Under the pieces are notes generated by a model that was given only the letters and a program-made list of their open reading frames with translations, searched no databases and was not told the DNA's origin. This document shows positions 39,402-49,712 of a DNA stretch of 64,000 nucleotides, one piece after another (the stretch's first letter is position 1; each line of letters starts with the position of its first letter). The position numbers were made by a program, and so were the translations under genes. The DNA lies in contig NZ_KB904057.1 of NCBI RefSeq assembly GCF_000379905.1, positions 62,001 to 126,000 on the forward strand, written 5' to 3'. Origin of the DNA: Rodentibacter pneumotropicus DSM 21403. Its GTDB lineage: Bacteria; Pseudomonadota; Gammaproteobacteria; Enterobacterales; Pasteurellaceae.

Positions 39402-40088
39402 ATGAAGAAAATTTTAACCGCACTTTTATGTGCTACGGCAGCAAATGCAATGGCGGATGATTCAGCTATCAAAAGTAAATTACAAGCACTTGGTGCGAAA
39501 AATATTGACATCAAAAGCTCTCCTGTCAGCGGGGTGAAAACAGCTGTAACCGATGAGGGCATTATTTATGTAACAGAAGACGGTAAATATGCTTTTCAAG
39601 GGAAACTTTATGAATTAACAAATAAAGGTCCTGTTGATGTGGCTGGTAAATTGTTAATGGATAAACTTAATTCTTATAAAAATGAAATGATTGTTTATCC
39701 GGCAAAAAATGAGAAATACGTAGTCACCGTATTTATGGACATTACTTGCCACTACTGCCATTTATTACATCAACAATTAAAAGAATATAATGATCTCGGT
39801 ATTACCGTGCGTTATTTAGCCTTCCCTCGTGGTGGTATGAAAAGTGAAACTGCAAAACAAATGGAAGCTATTTGGACAGCCAAAGATCCTGTTTTTGCTT
39901 TAAGTGAAGCTGAAAATGGCAGACCGCCAAAAGAAGTTAAAACGCCTAATCTTGTAAAAAAACACTATGAATTAGGTATTCAGTTTGGTGTAACCGGCAC
40001 GCCGAGTGTTATCACCTCAAGCGGTGAGATAATCGGTGGATATTTAAAACCGGCAGATTTATTAGCAGCGCTGAAAGAAAGCGAATAA
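39402..40088 (+). CDS. dsbC: Disulfide isomerase DsbC
   Basis: 228 aa with a signal peptide (cleavage near ANAMA-DD), an N-terminal dimerisation domain and a thioredoxin domain with the active site TCHYC and cis-Pro in GTPSV. It reshuffles wrong disulfides in the periplasm. The signal peptide itself is partly encoded by a USS (ILTALL). The second, structural disulfide of E. coli DsbC is missing: the mature chain has no cysteine other than the active-site pair. It is followed by a hairpin, then recJ. Confidence 0.93.
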   Translation: MKKILTALLCATAANAMADDSAIKSKLQALGAKNIDIKSSPVSGVKTAVTDEGIIYVTEDGKYAFQGKLYELTNKGPVDVAGKLLMDKLNSYKNEMIVYPAKNEKYVVTVFMDITCHYCHLLHQQLKEYNDLGITVRYLAFPRGGMKSETAKQMEAIWTAKDPVFALSEAENGRPPKEVKTPNLVKKHYELGIQFGVTGTPSVITSSGEIIGGYLKPADLLAALKESE

Positions 40089-40124
40089 TAATTTAGTACT
40101 AAAAAAACAATGTTGTATTTTATA

Positions 40125-40154
40125 AAAGAGCTGTTGGTTTAACAGCTCTTTACT
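40125..40154 (+). terminator. Hairpin terminator between dsbC and recJ
   Basis: 11-bp stem AAAGAGCTGTT / AACAGCTCTTT (40125-40135, 40141-40151). The T tail is short (TTTACTT). It ends 16 nt before the recJ start. Confidence 0.65.
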
Positions 40155-40170
40155 TATGAATTAATCGCCC

Positions 40171-41898
40171 GTGAATAAACTCATTAAACGCCGTGAAATT
40201 CCAACCGGAGGTTCTGTTTCAGAACATCCGTTACTGGATCGCCTTTATCGCGCACGTCATATTAAAAATAAGCAAGAATTAGACCGCACTTTAAAATCTA
40301 TGTTAAATCCGAACCAATTATATGGTGTTGCCCAAGCCGTAGAGTTGTTGGTATCGGCTTATCAAACGCAACAAAAAATTGTCATTGTGGGGGATTTTGA
40401 TGCGGACGGTGCAACGAGTACGGCATTGGCGATATTGGCACTTCGTCAGCTTGGTTTTACAAATATTGATTATTTAGTACCAAATCGTTTTGAACAAGGC
40501 TATGGGTTGAGTATTCCCGTGGCGGAAATGGCGATTGAAAAAGGCGTGCAGTTACTGATGACGGTAGATAATGGCGTGTCTTCCTTTGAAGGGGTGGCTT
40601 TTTTGAAAGAAAAAGGTATCCGCGTTTTGGTGACGGATCACCATTTACCCTCAGATACCTTGCCACCGGCAGATGCCATTGTGAACCCGAATTTAAACCA
40701 ATGCGGTTTTCCCTCAAAAGCCTTAGCCGGTGTGGGAGTAGCATTTTATTTAATGTTGGCGGTACGGTCTAAATTTCGTGAGTTGGGGATTTTTACTGCG
40801 GAAAATCAACCTAATTTTACAGAATTACTTGATCTCGTAGCACTGGGTACTATTGCTGATGTTGTGCCGCTTGATCAGAATAATCGTATTTTGGCTTATC
40901 AAGGTTTAATGCGAATTCGTGCTAAATATTGCCGACCTGGCATTATCGCCTTAGCAGAAGTGGCGAATCGTAATATTGAGCGGTTTTCGGCAAGTGATCT
41001 TGGTTTTTCCATTGGACCGCGTTTAAACGCGGCGGGGCGATTAGACAACATGTCTCTTGGTGTAGAATTACTGCTTGTGGAAGAGATGCAAACCGCACGA
41101 GAACTTGCTTTAGAACTTGATCAACTTAACCAAACACGCAAAGAGATTGAAGCGGGAATGAAACTTGAAGCATTGGAAATTTGCCGAAATCTCACCGCAC
41201 TTTTCAACGAATTACCAAGCGGTATCGTGCTTTATCAAGCAGATTGGCATCAAGGGGTGCTAGGGATTGTTTCGTCCCGTATTAAAGATCAATATCATCG
41301 TCCGGTTGTTGCTTTTGCACAAGATGAAAAAGGCGTATTGAAAGGTTCTGCCCGCTCTATTGAAGGGGTTCACATACGGGATCTATTAGAACGAATTCAT
41401 TCTCAATATCCCGATATGATCTTAAAATTTGGCGGGCATGCAATGGCGGCGGGTTTAAGCATTCGTGAAGAATGTTTTACGCAATTTCAACAAATTTTTA
41501 ATCAAACGGTATTAGATTGGTTGGATGAATCGCATTTACAAGGCATAATTTGGACAGATGGTGAGTTAGAAAAGAGTGAATTTACCCTTGAAACGGCGGA
41601 GTTACTAAAAAATGGTGGTCCTTGGGGGCAGGCATTCCCTGAACCTTGCTTTGACGGTGAATTTAAAATCTTGGATCAACGTGCAATTGGGCAAGGTAAA
41701 AATCATTTAAAAATGTTAGTTGAACCGATGCAGGGGGGACCGCTTTTAGATGCCGTTGCCTTTAATATTGATATCCGATTATATCCCGATTTATCTGTTA
41801 AACAGGCTCGTCTAGCCTATAAATTAGACATAAATGAGTTTCGTGGTAATCGTAATATCCAATTATTAGTAGATCATATTGAACCAATAGATGAGTAA
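40171..41898 (+). CDS. recJ: Single-strand-specific 5'-3' exonuclease RecJ
   Basis: 575 aa. DHH phosphoesterase motifs: VGDFDADGATSTA (motif I), TVDNGVSS (motif II), VTDHHLPSD (motif III), ALGTIADVVPL (motif IV), then the DHHA1 domain with KFGGHAMAAGLS. It acts in the RecF pathway, mismatch repair, and possibly in handling DNA during natural competence. The start is GTG with no clear ribosome site, so expression may be low. Its 3' end overlaps the next gene by 8 nt. Confidence 0.94.
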   Translation: MNKLIKRREIPTGGSVSEHPLLDRLYRARHIKNKQELDRTLKSMLNPNQLYGVAQAVELLVSAYQTQQKIVIVGDFDADGATSTALAILALRQLGFTNIDYLVPNRFEQGYGLSIPVAEMAIEKGVQLLMTVDNGVSSFEGVAFLKEKGIRVLVTDHHLPSDTLPPADAIVNPNLNQCGFPSKALAGVGVAFYLMLAVRSKFRELGIFTAENQPNFTELLDLVALGTIADVVPLDQNNRILAYQGLMRIRAKYCRPGIIALAEVANRNIERFSASDLGFSIGPRLNAAGRLDNMSLGVELLLVEEMQTARELALELDQLNQTRKEIEAGMKLEALEICRNLTALFNELPSGIVLYQADWHQGVLGIVSSRIKDQYHRPVVAFAQDEKGVLKGSARSIEGVHIRDLLERIHSQYPDMILKFGGHAMAAGLSIREECFTQFQQIFNQTVLDWLDESHLQGIIWTDGELEKSEFTLETAELLKNGGPWGQAFPEPCFDGEFKILDQRAIGQGKNHLKMLVEPMQGGPLLDAVAFNIDIRLYPDLSVKQARLAYKLDINEFRGNRNIQLLVDHIEPIDE

Positions 41899-42598
41899 AA
41901 TAATAAAGTGGCGATGGGGCAATCTTGCGTTATTTGGTATTGCAACACAATTTGCCTTTGCAGAAACGAATCCGAAAGATTTTTCTGTACAAAACCAACC
42001 GCACTTACCTTCTGCAAATACGTTAAGATTTGAAGATGGACGTGATTATTTTTCCTATAAAGAACCGGTAGCCCATCCTTTGCGTGCAGATAAAAAAATC
42101 CGTATTCAATTCTTTTTTGATTATGATTGTAGGGTGTGTTCGTCTGCACAAGATATTTTGGAATTTTATAGCCAAATGCGACCTGATAAAATTGTTTTGG
42201 AACAATATCCGGTGGCAACCACAGAAAACCAATTTAGTGCGAAGGTGTTCTATACACTAAAAGCATTAAAAGCTGAGGAATTATCTGATGTATTATTATT
42301 TGAAACGGCAGAAAAATCACGTTATGTCGAACTGGCATCACCGGCAAAAATGATAAAATGGGCAGAGCAACAAGGGCTTGATAAACAAGTTTTTGTTAAA
42401 GTCGAAAATTCTTTGGATATAAAGGAAAAGGTAAAAGATTCTATTGAATTAACGGAAGAATATGGTGTTTTTACTTATCCTTATGTGGTGATTGGCGGAA
42501 AATATGTGCTGACGGCGAGTACACTTTATAACGATGATTACAGCGTGGCTGTATTAGATTATTTAGTGAATAAATTGGAAAAGGAGAGAGGAAAATGA
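41891..42598 (+). CDS. DsbA/thioredoxin-like periplasmic protein, CRVC active site
   Basis: 235 aa. A signal peptide ([10 protein letters not shown]) is followed by a thioredoxin-fold domain with the CxxC pair in [12 protein letters not shown] and a cis-Pro loop in [13 protein letters not shown] helical insertion lies between, as in DsbA. CRVC differs from the DsbA (CPHC) and DsbC centres, so its redox role is open. It overlaps recJ upstream (8 nt) and mtnN downstream (4 nt), hence is translated within a tight recJ operon. Confidence 0.82.
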   Translation: MSKIIKWRWGNLALFGIATQFAFAETNPKDFSVQNQPHLPSANTLRFEDGRDYFSYKEPVAHPLRADKKIRIQFFFDYDCRVCSSAQDILEFYSQMRPDKIVLEQYPVATTENQFSAKVFYTLKALKAEELSDVLLFETAEKSRYVELASPAKMIKWAEQQGLDKQVFVKVENSLDIKEKVKDSIELTEEYGVFTYPYVVIGGKYVLTASTLYNDDYSVAVLDYLVNKLEKERGK

Positions 42599-43284
42599 AG
42601 ATCGGTATTGTTGGTGCAATGGCACAAGAAGTCGAAATTCTGAAAGGATTAATGGCGGATAAAATCGAAAAAAAGGTTGCAAGTGCGGTCATTTTCGAGG
42701 GAAAAATTAATGGAAAATCCGTTGCCCTATTGCAATCGGGTATCGGTAAAGTCGCTGCAGCAATCGGCACGACTGCTTTACTGCAATCGGCAAAACCGAA
42801 TGTGGTGATCAATACGGGGTCTGCCGGTGGTGTGGTGAAAGGATTAAAAGTAGGTGATATTGTAATTTCTGATGAAACCCGCTATCACGATGTAGATGTT
42901 ACGGCATTCGGCTATGAAAAAGGACAACTTCCGGCTAATCCCGCTGCATTTTTATCTGATGCGAAATTAGCGGATTTAGCCCAAAAAATTGCTGAAGTGC
43001 AGGGACAATCGGTAAAACGCGGGTTAATTTGTTCCGGTGACAGCTTTATTAATAGTGAAGATAAAATTGCTGAAATTAAAGCAGATTTCCCAAATGTGAC
43101 TGCGGTTGAAATGGAAGCTGCGGCAATTGCACAAGTGTGTCATGCGTTTAATGTGCCTTTTGTTGTCGTACGTGCAATTTCTGATGGCGGCGATGGGGAA
43201 GCAACTCTTTCTTTTGAAGAATTTTTACCGCTCGCAGCAAAACAATCTTCAGCATTAGTTTTGGGTATGTTAGACAAATTATAG
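42595..43284 (+). CDS. mtnN: 5'-methylthioadenosine/S-adenosylhomocysteine nucleosidase
   Basis: 229-aa PNP-family nucleosidase (Pfs). Motifs: [14 protein letters not shown] at the N-terminus, INTGSAGGV, and the active-site regions [13 protein letters not shown] and RAISDGGD. It splits SAH and MTA, and yields S-ribosylhomocysteine, the precursor of AI-2. The start overlaps the preceding stop (ATGA). A USS encodes ASAVI near 42680. Confidence 0.96.
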   Translation: MKIGIVGAMAQEVEILKGLMADKIEKKVASAVIFEGKINGKSVALLQSGIGKVAAAIGTTALLQSAKPNVVINTGSAGGVVKGLKVGDIVISDETRYHDVDVTAFGYEKGQLPANPAAFLSDAKLADLAQKIAEVQGQSVKRGLICSGDSFINSEDKIAEIKADFPNVTAVEMEAAAIAQVCHAFNVPFVVVRAISDGGDGEATLSFEEFLPLAAKQSSALVLGMLDKL

Positions 43285-43292
43285 GATTTTTT

Positions 43293-43964
43293 ATGGGAAC
43301 AATTATTACTGTTGATGGGCCAAGTGGTGCAGGGAAGGGGACATTGTGCTACGCATTAGCAGAAAAATTAGGTTATGCGTTATTAGACAGTGGGGCAATT
43401 TATCGCGTCACGGCATTGGCAGCAATAAAAAGTGCGGTTGATTTATCTGATGAATTTGCTTTGGGTGAATTGGCTCGTAATTTGGATATTCAATTTATTC
43501 CGCGAGATGGAGAAGTAAATATCTTATTAAACGGCGAAAATGTGAGCCATTTAATTCGCACCCAAGAGACAGCGGATGCTGCATCAAAAATTGCCGTTTT
43601 TCCACAAGTTAGAGTGGCATTACTACAACTTCAGCGAGATTTTGCGAAAAATAATAACCTCATTGCGGATGGACGCGATATGGGAACAGTTGTGTTTCCT
43701 GATGCACAAGTGAAACTCTTTTTAGATGCGAGTGCCGAAGAACGTGCAAAAAGGCGCTATAAACAGTTGCAAAGCAAAGGAATTAGTGGTAACTTTGCAC
43801 AGATTTTAGCCGAGATAAAGGAGCGGGATTTTCGTGATCGAAATCGTGAGGTCGCACCGCTTAAACCGGCTGAAGGTGCGTTGTTACTTGATAGTACAAC
43901 ATTGAGCATTGATGAAGTGATTGCTCAGGCGATGGCTTATATTCAACAACGCAAAAATACTTAA
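43293..43964 (+). CDS. cmk: Cytidylate kinase
   Basis: 223 aa. P-loop GPSGAGKGT at residues 8-16, then [25 protein letters not shown] and the lid region [14 protein letters not shown]. It phosphorylates CMP and dCMP. It sits directly before rpsA, as in most gammaproteobacteria, and may be cotranscribed with it. A USS encodes KSAVDLS near 43429. Confidence 0.96.
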   Translation: MGTIITVDGPSGAGKGTLCYALAEKLGYALLDSGAIYRVTALAAIKSAVDLSDEFALGELARNLDIQFIPRDGEVNILLNGENVSHLIRTQETADAASKIAVFPQVRVALLQLQRDFAKNNNLIADGRDMGTVVFPDAQVKLFLDASAEERAKRRYKQLQSKGISGNFAQILAEIKERDFRDRNREVAPLKPAEGALLLDSTTLSIDEVIAQAMAYIQQRKNT

Positions 43965-44004
43965 CTTTGTTTATTCAAGGATGAATGGACACTTATTCTC
44001 AACC

Positions 44005-44028
44005 CCACATCTTACGGATGAAATGTGG
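44005..44028 (+). promoter_or_regulatory. Hairpin in the rpsA leader
   Basis: CCACAT (44005-44010) pairs with ATGTGG (44023-44028), 32 nt before the rpsA start, with a 12-nt loop. Leaders of rpsA are folded and bound by S1 for autogenous control in enterics. A similar role is possible but not shown. Confidence 0.35.
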
Positions 44029-44059
44029 ATGTTATTAACTTTTAAAGAAGATTATTTAT

Positions 44060-45709
44060 ATGTCAGAATCTTTTGCTCAACTCTTTGAAGAATCATTAAA
44101 AGGCCTTGAAACCCGTCAAGGTTCAATCGTTAGCGGTACTGTAGTAGCTATTCAAAAAGGTTTCGTCCTTGTTGATGCCGGTTTAAAATCTGAATCTGCA
44201 ATTCCGGTTGCTGAGTTCCTAAATGCACAAGGCGAACTTGAAATTCAAGTTGGTGACATGGTAAATGTTGCATTAGATGCAGTTGAAGATGGTTTCGGTG
44301 AAACTAAACTTTCTCGCGAAAAAGCTGTTCGTCACGAATCTTGGATTGAATTAGAAAAAGCTTACGAAGAAAAAGCGACCGTTATCGGTTTAATCAACGG
44401 TAAAGTAAAAGGCGGTTTCACAGTTGAGCTAAACGGTGTTCGTGCATTCTTACCGGGTTCTTTAGTTGATACTCGTCCGGCACGTGATGCGGATCACTTG
44501 TTAGGTAAAGAATTAGAATTCAAAGTTATCAAATTGGATCAAAAACGTAATAACGTTGTTGTTTCTCGTCGTGCAGTGATTGAATCAGAAAATAGCCAAG
44601 AACGCGAACAAGTGTTGGAAAACCTTGTTGAAGGTTCAGAAGTTAAAGGTATTGTTAAAAACTTAACTGACTACGGTGCGTTCGTTGATTTAGGCGGTGT
44701 TGATGGTCTATTACATATCACAGATATGGCTTGGAAACGTGTTAAACACCCAAGTGAAATCGTGAATGTCGGTGATGAAGTAACTGTTAAAGTATTAAAA
44801 TTTGATAAAGATCGTACTCGTGTATCTTTGGGCTTAAAACAGCTAGGTCAAGATCCATGGGTAGCTATCGCTGAAAACCATCCGGTGAACAGCAAATTAA
44901 CCGGTAAAGTAACTAACTTAACCGATTATGGTTGTTTTGTTGAGATTTTAGATGGTGTTGAAGGATTAGTTCACGTTTCTGAAATGGATTGGACTAACAA
45001 AAATATTCATCCGTCTAAAGTGGTTAGCCTAGGCGATGTTGTTGAGGTAATGGTATTGGAAATTGACGAAGAACGTCGTCGTATTTCTTTAGGTTTAAAA
45101 CAATGCAAACCTAACCCATGGACTCAATTTGCCGAAACTCACAATAAAGGTGATAAAGTAACCGGTAAAATTAAATCTATTACTGATTTCGGTATCTTTA
45201 TCGGTCTTGAAGGCGGAATTGATGGTTTAGTTCATTTATCTGATATTTCTTGGAACGTATCAGGTGAAGAAGCCGTCCGTAACTACAAAAAAGGTGACGA
45301 AGTTTCTGCAGTAGTGTTAGCAGTAGATGCAGTTAAAGAGCGTATTTCTTTAGGTATCAAACAACTTGAAGAAGATCCATTCAATAACTTCATCGCTATC
45401 AATAAAAAAGGTGCCGTAGTTTCTGCAACTGTTGTTGAAGCTGATGCAAAAGGTGCTAAAGTAGAATTAGTAGGTGGGGCAGAAGGTTATATCCGTGCAG
45501 CTGATCTTACTGATGAAGTTGTGGCAGGAGATGTTGTTGAAGCGAAATACACTGGTGTAGATCGTAAAGCTCGTATTGTTCACTTATCTGTAAAAGCAAA
45601 AGCTCAAGCTGAAGAAGCTGCGGCAGTTGCAAGTGTGAATAACAAGCAAGAAGAAGTTACTATTCCAAATGCAATGGCTGAGGCTTTCAAAGCAGCTAAA
45701 GGTGAATAA
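44060..45709 (+). CDS. rpsA: 30S ribosomal protein S1
   Basis: 549 aa with six S1 RNA-binding domains. Repeats are marked by G.V....FG.FV.L.GG.DGLLH or similar (for example [62 protein letters not shown]). It unfolds mRNA at the ribosome and binds A/U-rich leaders. The start has no strong Shine-Dalgarno sequence, as usual for rpsA. It is followed by a strong terminator. Confidence 0.97.
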   Translation: MSESFAQLFEESLKGLETRQGSIVSGTVVAIQKGFVLVDAGLKSESAIPVAEFLNAQGELEIQVGDMVNVALDAVEDGFGETKLSREKAVRHESWIELEKAYEEKATVIGLINGKVKGGFTVELNGVRAFLPGSLVDTRPARDADHLLGKELEFKVIKLDQKRNNVVVSRRAVIESENSQEREQVLENLVEGSEVKGIVKNLTDYGAFVDLGGVDGLLHITDMAWKRVKHPSEIVNVGDEVTVKVLKFDKDRTRVSLGLKQLGQDPWVAIAENHPVNSKLTGKVTNLTDYGCFVEILDGVEGLVHVSEMDWTNKNIHPSKVVSLGDVVEVMVLEIDEERRRISLGLKQCKPNPWTQFAETHNKGDKVTGKIKSITDFGIFIGLEGGIDGLVHLSDISWNVSGEEAVRNYKKGDEVSAVVLAVDAVKERISLGIKQLEEDPFNNFIAINKKGAVVSATVVEADAKGAKVELVGGAEGYIRAADLTDEVVAGDVVEAKYTGVDRKARIVHLSVKAKAQAEEAAAVASVNNKQEEVTIPNAMAEAFKAAKGE

Positions 45710-45724
45710 TTAATTTATTCTATC

Positions 45725-45752
45725 AGGCTGGGTTTGTCCCAGCCTTCTTTTT
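45725..45752 (+). terminator. Intrinsic terminator after rpsA
   Basis: AGGCTGGG / CCCAGCCT, an 8-bp perfect stem (45725-45732, 45738-45745), followed by TCTTTTTC. Confidence 0.88.
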
Positions 45753-45756
45753 CTTC

Positions 45757-45802
45757 AAGTTTTATTGATAATTCATGTAATAATGAATTATCAATAAAAC
45801 TT
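45757..45802. repeat. 20-bp perfect inverted repeat upstream of ihfB
   Basis: AAGTTTTATTGATAATTCAT (45757-45776) is matched base for base by its complement at 45783-45802 around a 6-nt loop, GTAATA. It begins right after the rpsA terminator and ends 43 nt before ihfB. There is no T tail and no USS, so it is neither a normal terminator nor an uptake pair. Confidence 0.9.
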
Positions 45803-45845
45803 ATTGTCATAAACGTACTAATAATAGAAATAAAGGAGAAATATG

Positions 45846-46130
45846 ATGACTAAGTCGGAACTTATTGAGAATTTATCTGTTAAACATCCTTCTTTATCTA
45901 TAAAAGAAATTGAAGGTGTTGTGAAAGATATTTTAGAGCTTATTGCACAATCGTTGGAAAATGCAAACCGTATTGAAATTCGAGGGTTTGGTAGCTTTTC
46001 TCTTCATTATCGTCAACCCCGTCTCGGTAGAAATCCGAAAACAGGGGATTCCGTGAAATTAGACGCTAAATGTGTACCTCACTTTAAAGCAGGTAAAGAG
46101 CTGAGAGAACGGGTAGATATATTCTCTTAG
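45846..46130 (+). CDS. ihfB: Integration host factor beta subunit
   Basis: 94-95 aa HU/IHF-family protein. The beta-arm motif is [23 protein letters not shown], with the DNA-kinking proline in the arm. Two adjacent ATGs (45843 and 45846) are possible; 45846 gives the usual MTKSELIE start and a better distance from GGAG. It pairs with IhfA, encoded elsewhere. Position after rpsA is conserved. Confidence 0.95.
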   Translation: MTKSELIENLSVKHPSLSIKEIEGVVKDILELIAQSLENANRIEIRGFGSFSLHYRQPRLGRNPKTGDSVKLDAKCVPHFKAGKELRERVDIFS

Positions 46131-46144
46131 AAATAAATAAAATA

Positions 46145-46168
46145 GCGACACTTAGGTGTCGTTTTTTA
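46145..46168 (+). terminator. Terminator after ihfB
   Basis: GCGACAC (46145-46151) and GTGTCGT (46156-46162; outer pair a G-U wobble), then TTTTT. Confidence 0.82.
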
Positions 46169-46216
46169 TTGGAAACTTTGGCATAATAAAAGGAAAGTTT
46201 TTTAAAGGATCTTGTG

Positions 46217-46516
46217 ATGATTAAATATATTCTAGGATTTATAATTGCTTTAGCTATTGTGCTTGTCGCCGTTACAATTGGTGCAAATAATGATCAAATC
46301 ATTACTTTCAATTATATTTTTGCAGAAAGCCAATTCCAACTTTCAACTCTTGTTGCTATTTTATTTGGTTTAGGATTAATTTTAGGTTGGTTTATTACCG
46401 GTTTCTTTTACTTAAAATTGAAACTAAAAAATATGTCACTTAGCCGTCAAATTAAACGCCAAACTTTACAAATTAACGAATTAACAACCACCCGTGATAA
46501 GGCTAAGGCAGAATAA
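46217..46516 (+). CDS. lapA: Lipopolysaccharide assembly protein A
   Basis: 99 aa. It has two membrane helices (about residues 3-22 and 41-66) and a basic, coiled C-terminal tail, the LapA (YciS) layout. It works with LapB in control of LPS synthesis, in E. coli via LpxC turnover. ATG 46217 is preferred over the GTG one codon upstream; AAGGAT precedes it. It shares one base with lapB. Confidence 0.92.
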   Translation: MIKYILGFIIALAIVLVAVTIGANNDQIITFNYIFAESQFQLSTLVAILFGLGLILGWFITGFFYLKLKLKNMSLSRQIKRQTLQINELTTTRDKAKAE

Positions 46517-47706
46517 TGCTTGAATTGCTCTTTCTGCTTTTACCTATCGCTGCTGCTTATGGGTGGTATATGGGGCAGCGTAGTGCTAAAAAAGATCAGG
46601 AAGATATTAGTAATAAACTCTCCCGTGATTATGTTACAGGTGTCAATTTTTTACTTTCTAATCAAACAGATAAAGCGGTTGATTTGTTTTTGGATATGTT
46701 GCAAAAACAAGAGGTTGAAAATGAGATAGAAAGCCGCTCACAATTTGAAGCAGAATTAACCCTTGGTAATTTATTCCGTTCTCGAGGCGAAGTCGATCGG
46801 GCATTGCGTATTCATCAAGCGCTTGATCGTAGCCCGGATTATTCTTTTGAGCAAAAACTTCTTGCTAAACAGCAGCTTGCACGTGACTTTATGGTCATTG
46901 GCTTTCTTGATCGCGCAGAAAATCTTTATATTTTATTAGTAGATGAACCTGAATTTGCTGAAAACGCACTACAACAGCTTTTGTTAATTTATCAAAAAAC
47001 GAAAGAGTGGAAAAAAGCGGTGAATATTGCGGAAAAACTAGCAAAAATCCACCCTAAGGATAATAACATTGAGCTAGCTCAATGTTATTGTGAATATACT
47101 CAAAGTTTGAATATAGAAAGTGCGGTCGAAAAACGTCGTATTTTACAAAAAGCGCTGCAAGTTTCTTCAACATGTGTTAGGGCTTCAATGTTATTAGCAG
47201 ATTTAGATATTGAAGAAAACGCTTATCAACAAGCAATTAACTCGTTAGAAAATGTGCTTTATCAAAATCCCGATTATATCGGAGAAGTTTTATCTACTTT
47301 AAAATATTGTTATAAAGAATTAAATCAGCTAGATAATTTTGAATTATTCTTGATACGAGCTGGGCAAGTTGCTAAAAATGATGAGGTTGATTTAGCACTT
47401 GCAAAATTAATTGAAGAAAAAGATGGAAAATCTGCTGCACAAGCGAATCTTTACCAACGATTAACAAAAAATCCAAGTACACTTATTTTTCATCGCTTTA
47501 TCCAATATCAAATTGATGATGCAGAAGAAGGTAGAGGAAAAGAAAGCCTTATTTTGCTCCATAAGATGGTAGGAGAACGTGTCAGACAGAGCGCAGTTTA
47601 TCGCTGCTCAAATTGTGGTTATCAACTTCATAAATTACTTTGGAATTGCCCATCTTGTCGTCATTGGGAAACGATTAAACCATTATCCGCACAGGAACAT
47701 CATTAA
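46516..47706 (+). CDS. lapB: Lipopolysaccharide assembly protein B (TPR protein)
   Basis: 396 aa. An N-terminal membrane anchor ([20 protein letters not shown]) is followed by about nine TPR-like helical repeats and a C-terminal rubredoxin-type metal site with [18 protein letters not shown]. In E. coli LapB (YciM) directs FtsH to LpxC and so limits LPS synthesis. A USS encodes ESAVEK near 47117. The TAATG overlap with lapA indicates coupling. Confidence 0.94.
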   Translation: MLELLFLLLPIAAAYGWYMGQRSAKKDQEDISNKLSRDYVTGVNFLLSNQTDKAVDLFLDMLQKQEVENEIESRSQFEAELTLGNLFRSRGEVDRALRIHQALDRSPDYSFEQKLLAKQQLARDFMVIGFLDRAENLYILLVDEPEFAENALQQLLLIYQKTKEWKKAVNIAEKLAKIHPKDNNIELAQCYCEYTQSLNIESAVEKRRILQKALQVSSTCVRASMLLADLDIEENAYQQAINSLENVLYQNPDYIGEVLSTLKYCYKELNQLDNFELFLIRAGQVAKNDEVDLALAKLIEEKDGKSAAQANLYQRLTKNPSTLIFHRFIQYQIDDAEEGRGKESLILLHKMVGERVRQSAVYRCSNCGYQLHKLLWNCPSCRHWETIKPLSAQEHH

Positions 47707-47717
47707 AGAGGAAAATT

Positions 47718-48413
47718 ATGACTAACAAAGTTATTGTTGCACTTGATTATGAGACGGAAGCAGAAGCGCTTACGTTAGTTGATCAAATTGATCCGAGTTT
47801 ATGCCGTTTAAAAGTTGGCAAAGAAATGTTTACCACTTTGGGAACGAATTTTGTAAAACAGTTACATCAACGTGATTTTGATGTTTTCCTTGATTTAAAA
47901 TTCCATGATATTCCAAATACAGTGGCAAGAGCGGTTCGTTCTGCCGCAGATTTAGGTGTATGGATGGTGGATGTTCACGCCAGTGGCGGTTTGAAAATGA
48001 TGGAAGAGGCGAGAAAAATTCTTGAGCCTTATGGTAAAGATGCGCCGCTTTTAATTGCTGTGACTGTTTTAACCAGTATGGAAGATCTTGATTTACTTCA
48101 AATCGGCATCAATGCTTCCCCGATGGAACAAGTGTTGCGCCTTGCACATTTAACGCAGCGTGCAGGATTAGACGGTGTGGTTTGTTCACCACAAGAAGTA
48201 GAAATTTTACGTAATAGCTGTGGTGCTGATTTCAAATTAATTACTCCCGGTATTCGTCCAATTGGTGCTGATTTTGGTGATCAACGTCGTGTTATGACGC
48301 CATCTGCAGCAATCCGTTCAGGCTCGGATTATTTAGTGATTGGTCGTCCGATTACACAAGCAGAGAATCCGGCAGAAGTGCTTCGTTCTATTAATGCTTC
48401 TATTGCACAGTAG
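47718..48413 (+). CDS. pyrF: Orotidine 5'-phosphate decarboxylase
   Basis: 231-aa TIM-barrel enzyme of the last UMP-synthesis step. The catalytic tetrad lies in [15 protein letters not shown]; phosphate-binding segments are [15 protein letters not shown] and [10 protein letters not shown]. It is a structural relative of UlaD at the other end of the window. Gene order lapAB-pyrF-yciH is conserved. Confidence 0.96.
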   Translation: MTNKVIVALDYETEAEALTLVDQIDPSLCRLKVGKEMFTTLGTNFVKQLHQRDFDVFLDLKFHDIPNTVARAVRSAADLGVWMVDVHASGGLKMMEEARKILEPYGKDAPLLIAVTVLTSMEDLDLLQIGINASPMEQVLRLAHLTQRAGLDGVVCSPQEVEILRNSCGADFKLITPGIRPIGADFGDQRRVMTPSAAIRSGSDYLVIGRPITQAENPAEVLRSINASIAQ

Positions 48414-48415
48414 TT

Positions 48416-48736
48416 ATGTCTGACTCTGTTTTGGTTTATTCCACGGAAAGTGGGAGAATTAAAGAAGAAAAGGCACAGCCACCAAGAGCCAAAGGTGATG
48501 GTATTGTGCGTATTCAACGTCAAACCAGTGGTCGAAAAGGGGCGGCTGTTTCTGTTATTAGCGGATTAGATTTACCGGATGACGAATTGAAAAAACTTGC
48601 TACAGTACTTAAAAAACGCTGTGGTACAGGCGGTTCAGTAAAAGGTGGCAATATCGAAATTCAAGGTGAAAAACGAGATTTGCTCAAACAATTACTGCAA
48701 GAAAAAGGTTTTACAGTTAAGTTGGTAGGCGGTTAG
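48416..48736 (+). CDS. yciH: SUI1/eIF1-family protein YciH
   Basis: 106 aa. The SUI1 domain is in the C-terminal two thirds (RQTSGRKGAAVSVISGLDLPDDELKKLATVLKKRCGTGGSVK). Bacterial YciH can bind the 30S subunit and influence initiation stringency; its cellular role is not settled. It starts 2 nt after the pyrF stop and ends at a bidirectional terminator (48740-48766). Confidence 0.93.
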   Translation: MSDSVLVYSTESGRIKEEKAQPPRAKGDGIVRIQRQTSGRKGAAVSVISGLDLPDDELKKLATVLKKRCGTGGSVKGGNIEIQGEKRDLLKQLLQEKGFTVKLVGG

Positions 48737-48739
48737 GAA

Positions 48740-48766
48740 AAAATCCATCTGATGAAGATGGATTTT
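48740..48766. terminator. Bidirectional terminator between yciH and sirB2-like
   Basis: 11-bp perfect stem AAAATCCATCT / AGATGGATTTT (48740-48750, 48756-48766) with A/T tails on both sides. Confidence 0.85.
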
Positions 48767-48778
48767 TGATATTTGACT

Positions 48779-49120
48779 TTAGTGAATGTAAGCGATGAGA
48801 ATTGTACCAATAAAGCTGACTAGAGCAAGCAGTAAAAATATTGGATTTGCTTTTGTGGCTTTTCTGCTGAAGAATTTTGCTGAAAAAACAACATACAAAA
48901 TGAGCAGACAGAATTTAGCGATAAGCCAAGCCTCTAATTCAAAAGGCAATAGGAAAAATATAGTCAAGCCACTTACAATTAAAAGTGTATCTGCTAAGTG
49001 CGGTAAAATTTTTAATAATTTTATGGCTCTCCAATCTTTCCCTCTTAATTGCATTATGCCGCGAATAATTAAAAGCCCCAAACTTAAAAACGCACAAAAA
49101 ACGTGCAAAGAAATTAACAT
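48779..49120 (-). CDS. SirB2-family membrane protein
   Basis: 113 aa with four predicted helices covering most of the chain; motifs SLHVFCAFLSLGLLIIRG and LPHLADTLLIVSGL fit the SirB family. Function is unknown (named for a Salmonella invasion-regulator locus). ATG 49120 has AGGAG 5 nt upstream; a GTG two codons earlier would overlap that site. Confidence 0.82.
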   Translation of the reverse strand: MLISLHVFCAFLSLGLLIIRGIMQLRGKDWRAIKLLKILPHLADTLLIVSGLTIFFLLPFELEAWLIAKFCLLILYVVFSAKFFSRKATKANPIFLLLALVSFIGTILIAYIH

Positions 49121-49147
49121 AATCACTCCTAAATAGATGCTATATTT

Positions 49148-49693
49148 CTATTTAATTTCGTAAACAGTCACACCGCACTCACGATCTGAGCTTATTGGTG
49201 CAACCTCATAGTCTTTACCGGCTTCAGGAGTAAAGGTGACAATGTTTCCTTTACAGCTTTTTCCTTTGATGACGGTAGTGATTTTTTCAGTTGCTGTGTA
49301 GTGTGTATGGGTGCTGTCCATTGGAATAATTTCATTGGTTACTTGCACTTCGGTGTTAGCCGGAATAACAAATTCTTTAAAAAAGATACTTGATAATAAT
49401 TTTGAATGTGCCGATGGATTTTTACTTAATGATGTTTCGGGCATTCCAATACTCTCGTTACCTTTAGCACCAACCATTGAACTAAATGCTTGTCCTAAAC
49501 CACCGCCAACAGTCACTTTTTCTTTTTTACCATCAATATTTACTGTTAGAAAAGATGGTCGTCCATTTTGTCCGTATAAACGAATCCTGGCATCTTTTGT
49601 TGCATCATAAGGGATATTTTGATTAGAGAGCTCAGTTGAAACACAGGCTGTCGCTCCTAATGTCATGATTGAAATGAGCAATAAATTTTTCAT
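49148..49693 (-). CDS. Lipoprotein of unknown function
   Basis: 181 aa. The lipobox LGATAC at residues 12-17 makes a lipoprotein. Two C-terminal cysteines (KSCKGN, REC-GV) could pair. A Gly-rich stretch (VTVGGGLGQAFSSMVG) resembles small envelope proteins, but I recognise no family. It lies after ettA on the same strand, past an inverted USS terminator, so is probably transcribed on its own. Confidence 0.8.
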   Translation of the reverse strand: MKNLLLISIMTLGATACVSTELSNQNIPYDATKDARIRLYGQNGRPSFLTVNIDGKKEKVTVGGGLGQAFSSMVGAKGNESIGMPETSLSKNPSAHSKLLSSIFFKEFVIPANTEVQVTNEIIPMDSTHTHYTATEKITTVIKGKSCKGNIVTFTPEAGKDYEVAPISSDRECGVTVYEIK

Positions 49694-49712
49694 TTTGACT
49701 CCTTAAATTTAT

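Noticed and set aside
45757..45802. IHF site giving ihfB autoregulation
   Set aside because: TATCAA is present in the arms but the TTR part is not at the required spacing on either strand.
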